A DNA stretch of 64,000 bases. It comes from Acidobacteriota bacterium (GTDB lineage Bacteria > Zixibacteria > MSB-5A5 > GN15 > FEB-12). Positions within the stretch are counted from its first letter, which is position 1. The number at the start of each line of letters is the position of its first letter. This document shows positions 61,158-64,000 of the stretch, one piece after another. The position numbers were made by a program, and so were the translations under genes. The stretch is taken from contig DATKXK010000014.1 of assembly GCA_035529075.1 (NCBI GenBank), forward strand, positions 1 to 64,000. The letters are read 5' to 3'. Under the pieces are notes generated by a model. That model did no database searches. It was not told the DNA's origin and worked only from the letters and a program-made list of their open reading frames with translations.

Positions 61158-61880
61158 ATGGTAAAAAGCGGCTCCGGTAAAGGCAGCAAGACTCTGTGCC
61201 TGATCGGCGGCGGGAAGGGCGCCCGTTACATTATCAACAGGATCGCCGAGATTCAGAACAGCATTGGCAACGTCCCCATTTACAGGGATATCGTCTTTGT
61301 CGATGATAACGTAAGCAAGCCCATCGACCTCGGTGAACTCAATATACAACTGTCGCCCGGCACCATCGAGAGCCTGGGCAAGTTCAGCGACGTTGACAAG
61401 CTTGATCCCGAGAAGTATGATCTCTTTATCACCTTCAGCAAAGACATGAAACTCAGGAGCGACCTGTTCGACCGGTTCCGGGACCGTTTTGACTTTGCCT
61501 GCCTGTACAGGGATAATCCGCCGTTAATCACCATGGGAGTCGGCAACTTCGTGTTTGACCATAGTCTTATTGAGCCGTTCGCCAGTATCGGTGACAACAA
61601 CGTGATCTCTTCGGCCACCGTGATCAACCACCATAACGTTATCGGGGACAGCAACCTTTTCGGCCCCGGGTGTTTCCTGTCCGGCTCGGTCCGGGTCGGA
61701 AACCGGTGCCGGATCGGCGGCGGTGTCGTCCTTGAACCGGGAGTAAAGATCGGCGATGACTGTGATATCGCATCGGGAACGGTAATAACGACCGACTTGC
61801 CGGCGAAGACACGCGTCCTGGCATATCGGGACATGAAGCAAAAAGGCGTATACCAGGGAAACAGGATTATCAGAAACTGA
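61158..61880 (+). CDS. PglD-like sugar O/N-acyltransferase
   Basis: A 240-aa protein. Residues about 8-100 form a Rossmann-like sugar-nucleotide-binding domain ('CLIGGGKGARYIINRI', 'FVDDNVSK'). Residues about 120-235 form a left-handed beta-helix of hexapeptide repeats ('ISSATVINHHNVIGDSNL', 'GGVVLEPGVKIGDDCDIASG'). This is the PglD/NeuD architecture of acetyltransferases acting on nucleotide sugars. ATG 61158 is preferred; TTG 61143 is in frame. It lies in the TPP-enzyme operon, consistent with building an unusual acylated sugar. Confidence 0.85.
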   Translation: MVKSGSGKGSKTLCLIGGGKGARYIINRIAEIQNSIGNVPIYRDIVFVDDNVSKPIDLGELNIQLSPGTIESLGKFSDVDKLDPEKYDLFITFSKDMKLRSDLFDRFRDRFDFACLYRDNPPLITMGVGNFVFDHSLIEPFASIGDNNVISSATVINHHNVIGDSNLFGPGCFLSGSVRVGNRCRIGGGVVLEPGVKIGDDCDIASGTVITTDLPAKTRVLAYRDMKQKGVYQGNRIIRN

Positions 61881-61910
61881 TCCTGGTGCCCTCGACAGGG
61901 ACTAACAGAC

Positions 61911-62879
61911 GTGCAAGCGGAGCCCAAATACGATTTCTTCGTCTCGACTGTCGTTCCCGCGCTGAACGAGGAAGGCAACATCGACGAGTTGTGCCGGCTG
62001 TACGGCGAGATGCTCGGCACGGCCCCGTTCAATGGGGAACTGGTCCTTGTCGACGACGGTTCCACCGACGGCACCCTCGAGAAAGTCATGGAGAATGCGC
62101 GCAAGTACGACTTCGTCCGGTTCGCCTCGCACCAGCGCAACCGCGGCCTGACCGAGGCACTCCAGACCGGGTTTGCGGCCGCCCGGGGCGACGTGTTCAT
62201 ATTTTACCCCGCTGATTTGCAGTACCTTCCGGAGGACATCCCCGCCCTGGTGGAGCCGATCGCCCGTGGCGCTGACATCTGCACCGGCTGGAAGCAGGGC
62301 AAATACAAGAAGCGTTTCGTCTCCCGCGTGTACAACTGGTTTTCGCGCAGGATCTTCAACCTGGCCGTCCATGACCTTAACTCCGTCAAGGCGTTCAGAC
62401 GTGAAGTGGTCGAGAGCATTTTCCTGCGCCGCGACTGGCACCGCTACCTTGTCGTACTGGCCGCCAACGAGGGCTTTCGGATCGAAGAGAGAAAGGTGCC
62501 GGTGTACGAGAGGAAATGGGGCAAGACGAAGTTTTCCGTCTGGCGGATACCGGTAGGCGTGCTCGACATGCTGGCGGTCAAGTTCCAGATCACGTTTCTG
62601 GCCAAGCCGTTGCTGTATTTCGGTGCGGCCGGCGCGCTCATGTTTCTCCTCGGTGTGCTGGTGGGCCTTTTTGCCCTCTACCTGAGATACATCGCGGGGC
62701 ATGGCGAGCGCAACCTGCTGACCCTCACGGTGCTGTTGATCGGTGTGGGCATGGGCCTGTTCATGATGGGCTTTATGGCCGAGGGGCTTACGGCCCTCAG
62801 GGAAGAAATCGCTGACCTTCGAAAAAAGACCGGCGCTGCGCACCAGGAACGCAAGCACCGGAACGAGGATACGACGTAG
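61911..62879 (+). CDS. Family 2 glycosyltransferase, dolichol-phosphate-sugar synthase type
   Basis: A 322-aa membrane glycosyltransferase. The GT-A domain has 'STVVPALNEEGNIDELCRLY', the nucleotide-binding 'LVLVDDGSTDGTL' and the DxD-type 'YPADLQYLPEDI' (usual form DADLQ). Two C-terminal transmembrane helices ('PLLYFGAAGALMFLLGVLVGLFALYL' region and 'VLLIGVGMGLFMMGFMAEGL') follow. Such enzymes load a sugar onto polyprenyl phosphate or initiate glycan modification. The start is GTG 61911. A strong terminator follows about 38 bp after the stop. Confidence 0.88.
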   Translation: MQAEPKYDFFVSTVVPALNEEGNIDELCRLYGEMLGTAPFNGELVLVDDGSTDGTLEKVMENARKYDFVRFASHQRNRGLTEALQTGFAAARGDVFIFYPADLQYLPEDIPALVEPIARGADICTGWKQGKYKKRFVSRVYNWFSRRIFNLAVHDLNSVKAFRREVVESIFLRRDWHRYLVVLAANEGFRIEERKVPVYERKWGKTKFSVWRIPVGVLDMLAVKFQITFLAKPLLYFGAAGALMFLLGVLVGLFALYLRYIAGHGERNLLTLTVLLIGVGMGLFMMGFMAEGLTALREEIADLRKKTGAAHQERKHRNEDTT

Positions 62880-62916
62880 GCGCCGCGCATCCGCAGTGGC
62901 CTTTGCGTCCGTCGCG

Positions 62917-62940
62917 ACCGCCCGCCGGCGGTTTTTTTTT
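62917..62940 (+). terminator. Intrinsic terminator after the glycosyltransferase gene
   Basis: ACCGCC (62917-62922) and GGCGGT (62927-62932) form a stem with a CGCC loop, followed by a run of eight T. Confidence 0.75.
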
Positions 62941-63077
62941 GACTCGAAGGGCCGGCTGAGCAGTGTCTAGAGACGTTACCGCGACGACGGCCCGCTGTAC
63001 AGTGACCGGTCCTCGAGGCGCGAGCCACCTTTTTCGTTGCCAGCGGTATAAGAAAAAAAGTACATTCCTGCGGCATT

Positions 63078-63115
63078 GTGCAGTCTGCCGTGCAACGGCA
63101 TGAGAGTGCAGTCTG
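63078..63115. repeat. 10-bp direct repeat upstream of the deacetylase gene
   Basis: GTGCAGTCTG occurs at 63078-63087 and again at 63106-63115, 28 bp apart and 20-57 bp before the deacetylase ATG. Between them lies a small TGCCG/CGGCA hairpin. It could be an operator; chance is possible. Confidence 0.3.
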
Positions 63116-63134
63116 TATCCGAACTGATGATACG

Positions 63135-63995
63135 ATGAGAGAGCTGTACGTAGCGATAGGTGTGGACTGCGATCCGGACCGGGACAGCTACCCGCGGGAG
63201 CTGACCTGGCGGGGCATCGAGGCCATCCCGCGCCTGTTTGACCTGAAGGACGTCAAGTGGACGTTCAACATCCGGGCCGATTCCCAGGTTCGTGATTTCC
63301 ACGGCAGCGCCGCCTACTGTTACGAGCGATACCGTAAGACGTGGGACGAAGCCGCCGGCCGCGGCTGTGCCCTGGCCTGGCACCTGCACTATTTCGACCG
63401 CGACGGGCGCCAGGACGTTTCCGAGGAGAATATCCTGGCGAACATCCGCCTCGGTTCGGAGGCGCTGGGGCGACCGGACCTGGTGCACATGGGCTGGACG
63501 TTTCAAAATGATTTCTCCATCCGTCACCTGTACGAGGCCGGGGTGCGGGTTGACTACTCGCCGCTGCCCCGTTACCGCTTTGCGGGCCGGAAGGGAACGG
63601 ACGCCTCGGACTGGTCGCGTTTCGCCTACCGTCCCAGCCTCTGGCACGGTGTCCGGATGATTCCGACGTACACGCTCAGGAACAGGCTGCTGTCGATTCG
63701 CTTTCGCACCGAGCGCGTGATGCTGACAACGACCACGGCGCCGTTTTTGTACCGCCTGCTGCTGAGGGATTTCTTCAGAACCGGGTCTGATTTCTTTGTC
63801 ACCTATTTTCACATTGACGAGATCGTCTCCGCCCTGGGTGACTGGCGGCGGTACCTGTACAGTTACGAGAATTTGAAGTTGAATATTCGGACGTTGGTGC
63901 GTCTGGCCGGACAGCACGATTTCACCGTCCGGTTTGTCAATATCCGCGAGCTGGCCGGGGTTCTTTTCGATGAACGTGATTCTGGTAACGCATGA
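63135..63995 (+). CDS. Polysaccharide-deacetylase-like protein
   Basis: A 286-aa protein with the NodB-type start 'VAIGVDCDPDRDSYPREL' (catalytic Asp and metal Asp), 'LAWHLHYFDRDG' (HxxxH-like metal His pair region) and 'WTFQNDFSIRHLYEAGVRVDYS'. This matches the deacetylase TIM-barrel fold used to remove acetyl groups from surface polysaccharides or sugar lipids. ATG 63135 is chosen because the fold begins there; the frame extends to GTG 63078. It overlaps the start of the next gene by about 26 bp. Confidence 0.8.
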   Translation: MRELYVAIGVDCDPDRDSYPRELTWRGIEAIPRLFDLKDVKWTFNIRADSQVRDFHGSAAYCYERYRKTWDEAAGRGCALAWHLHYFDRDGRQDVSEENILANIRLGSEALGRPDLVHMGWTFQNDFSIRHLYEAGVRVDYSPLPRYRFAGRKGTDASDWSRFAYRPSLWHGVRMIPTYTLRNRLLSIRFRTERVMLTTTTAPFLYRLLLRDFFRTGSDFFVTYFHIDEIVSALGDWRRYLYSYENLKLNIRTLVRLAGQHDFTVRFVNIRELAGVLFDERDSGNA

Positions 63996-64000
63996 TTCCA
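63970..64000 (+). CDS. Start of the next gene, 3' partial
   Basis: ATG 63970 opens 'MNVILVTHDS', cut by the window end and overlapping the deacetylase gene. The first residues would fit a glycosyltransferase or sulfatase N-terminal strand, but too little is visible to name it. Confidence 0.35.
   Translation, partial: MNVILVTHDS

Noticed and set aside
1..64000. CRISPR arrays, tRNA/rRNA genes, insertion sequences, attachment sites
   Set aside because: Intergenic regions were read for spaced repeats, cloverleaf signatures and transposase motifs; none was found.

Overview
This is a G+C-rich, gene-dense bacterial chromosome window of about 50 genes, with no tRNA, rRNA, CRISPR array or transposase recognised. 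It carries LPS heptose genes (hldE split into two genes, a heptosyltransferase, an LpxL-type acyltransferase), TolC- and MacA-like proteins, and very large secreted proteins ending in dockerin repeats or a 'YPNP...SGLYYYVI' sorting-type tail. Split glycine decarboxylase, PilT and NtrC-type regulators are also present. Together these suggest a Gram-negative bacterium of the FCB superphylum, probably a candidate phylum such as Zixibacteria. That placement is an inference from gene content, not from a marker search.

Layout. 1-1.6 kb: end of a phage-like or tail-fibre-like unit closed by a strong terminator. 1.6-12.8 kb: two secreted dockerin proteins (714 and 1740 aa) around lipA, a REC-HD-GYP regulator and an M50 protease. 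12.8-13.5 kb: a 690-bp gene-free gap. 13.5-19.3 kb: a Rad50/SbcC-like ATPase overlapping a membrane-anchored nuclease, two small envelope proteins and an NtrC-type regulator. 19.6-26.3 kb: HNH nuclease, trpS, scpA-scpB-rluB, a ferritin-like protein and a TPR glycosyltransferase. 26.3-31.4 kb: a tandem duplication of a secreted ~815-aa protein whose C-terminal halves are nearly identical. 31.6-44.6 kb: envelope biogenesis and export (gluzincin peptidase, acyltransferase, MacA/permease/TolC set, heptosyltransferase, hldE parts), a GH57 branching enzyme and an M24 peptidase. 44.7-54.6 kb: accB-pilT-accC-gcvH-gcvPA, two zinc-ribbon genes, a thioredoxin-like gene, gcvPB and a double ABC ATPase. 54.7-58.6 kb: pyrR-pyrB-pyrC-nitrilase. 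58.6-64 kb: a secreted Cys/His-rich protein, then a surface-glycan locus with a minimal split TPP enzyme, acyltransferase, glycosyltransferase and polysaccharide deacetylase.

Two observations stand out. First, the thioredoxin-like gene at 50681-51559 is split by an in-frame TGA exactly where the first cysteine of WCxxC should be. A short hairpin with a GGUC apical loop follows 23 nt later, as in bacterial SECIS elements, so this is very probably a selenoprotein (Sec65). Second, the pyr operon leader contains a hairpin matching the PyrR-binding loop. Its 3' strand holds the ribosome-binding site of a 35-codon leader ORF that overlaps the pyrR start, which suggests translational rather than terminator-type control.

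Genes work together in several places. LipA would supply lipoate for GcvH; GcvH, GcvPA and GcvPB form most of the glycine cleavage system (gcvT is not here). AccB and AccC are the biotin carrier and carboxylase of acetyl-CoA carboxylase. HldE1, HldE2 and the heptosyltransferase build the LPS inner core. PyrB and PyrC catalyse pyrimidine steps two and three under PyrR. Several promoters with good -35/-10 boxes could be read directly, and at least three genes have a -10 box only 5-6 nt before the start codon, consistent with leaderless mRNAs.
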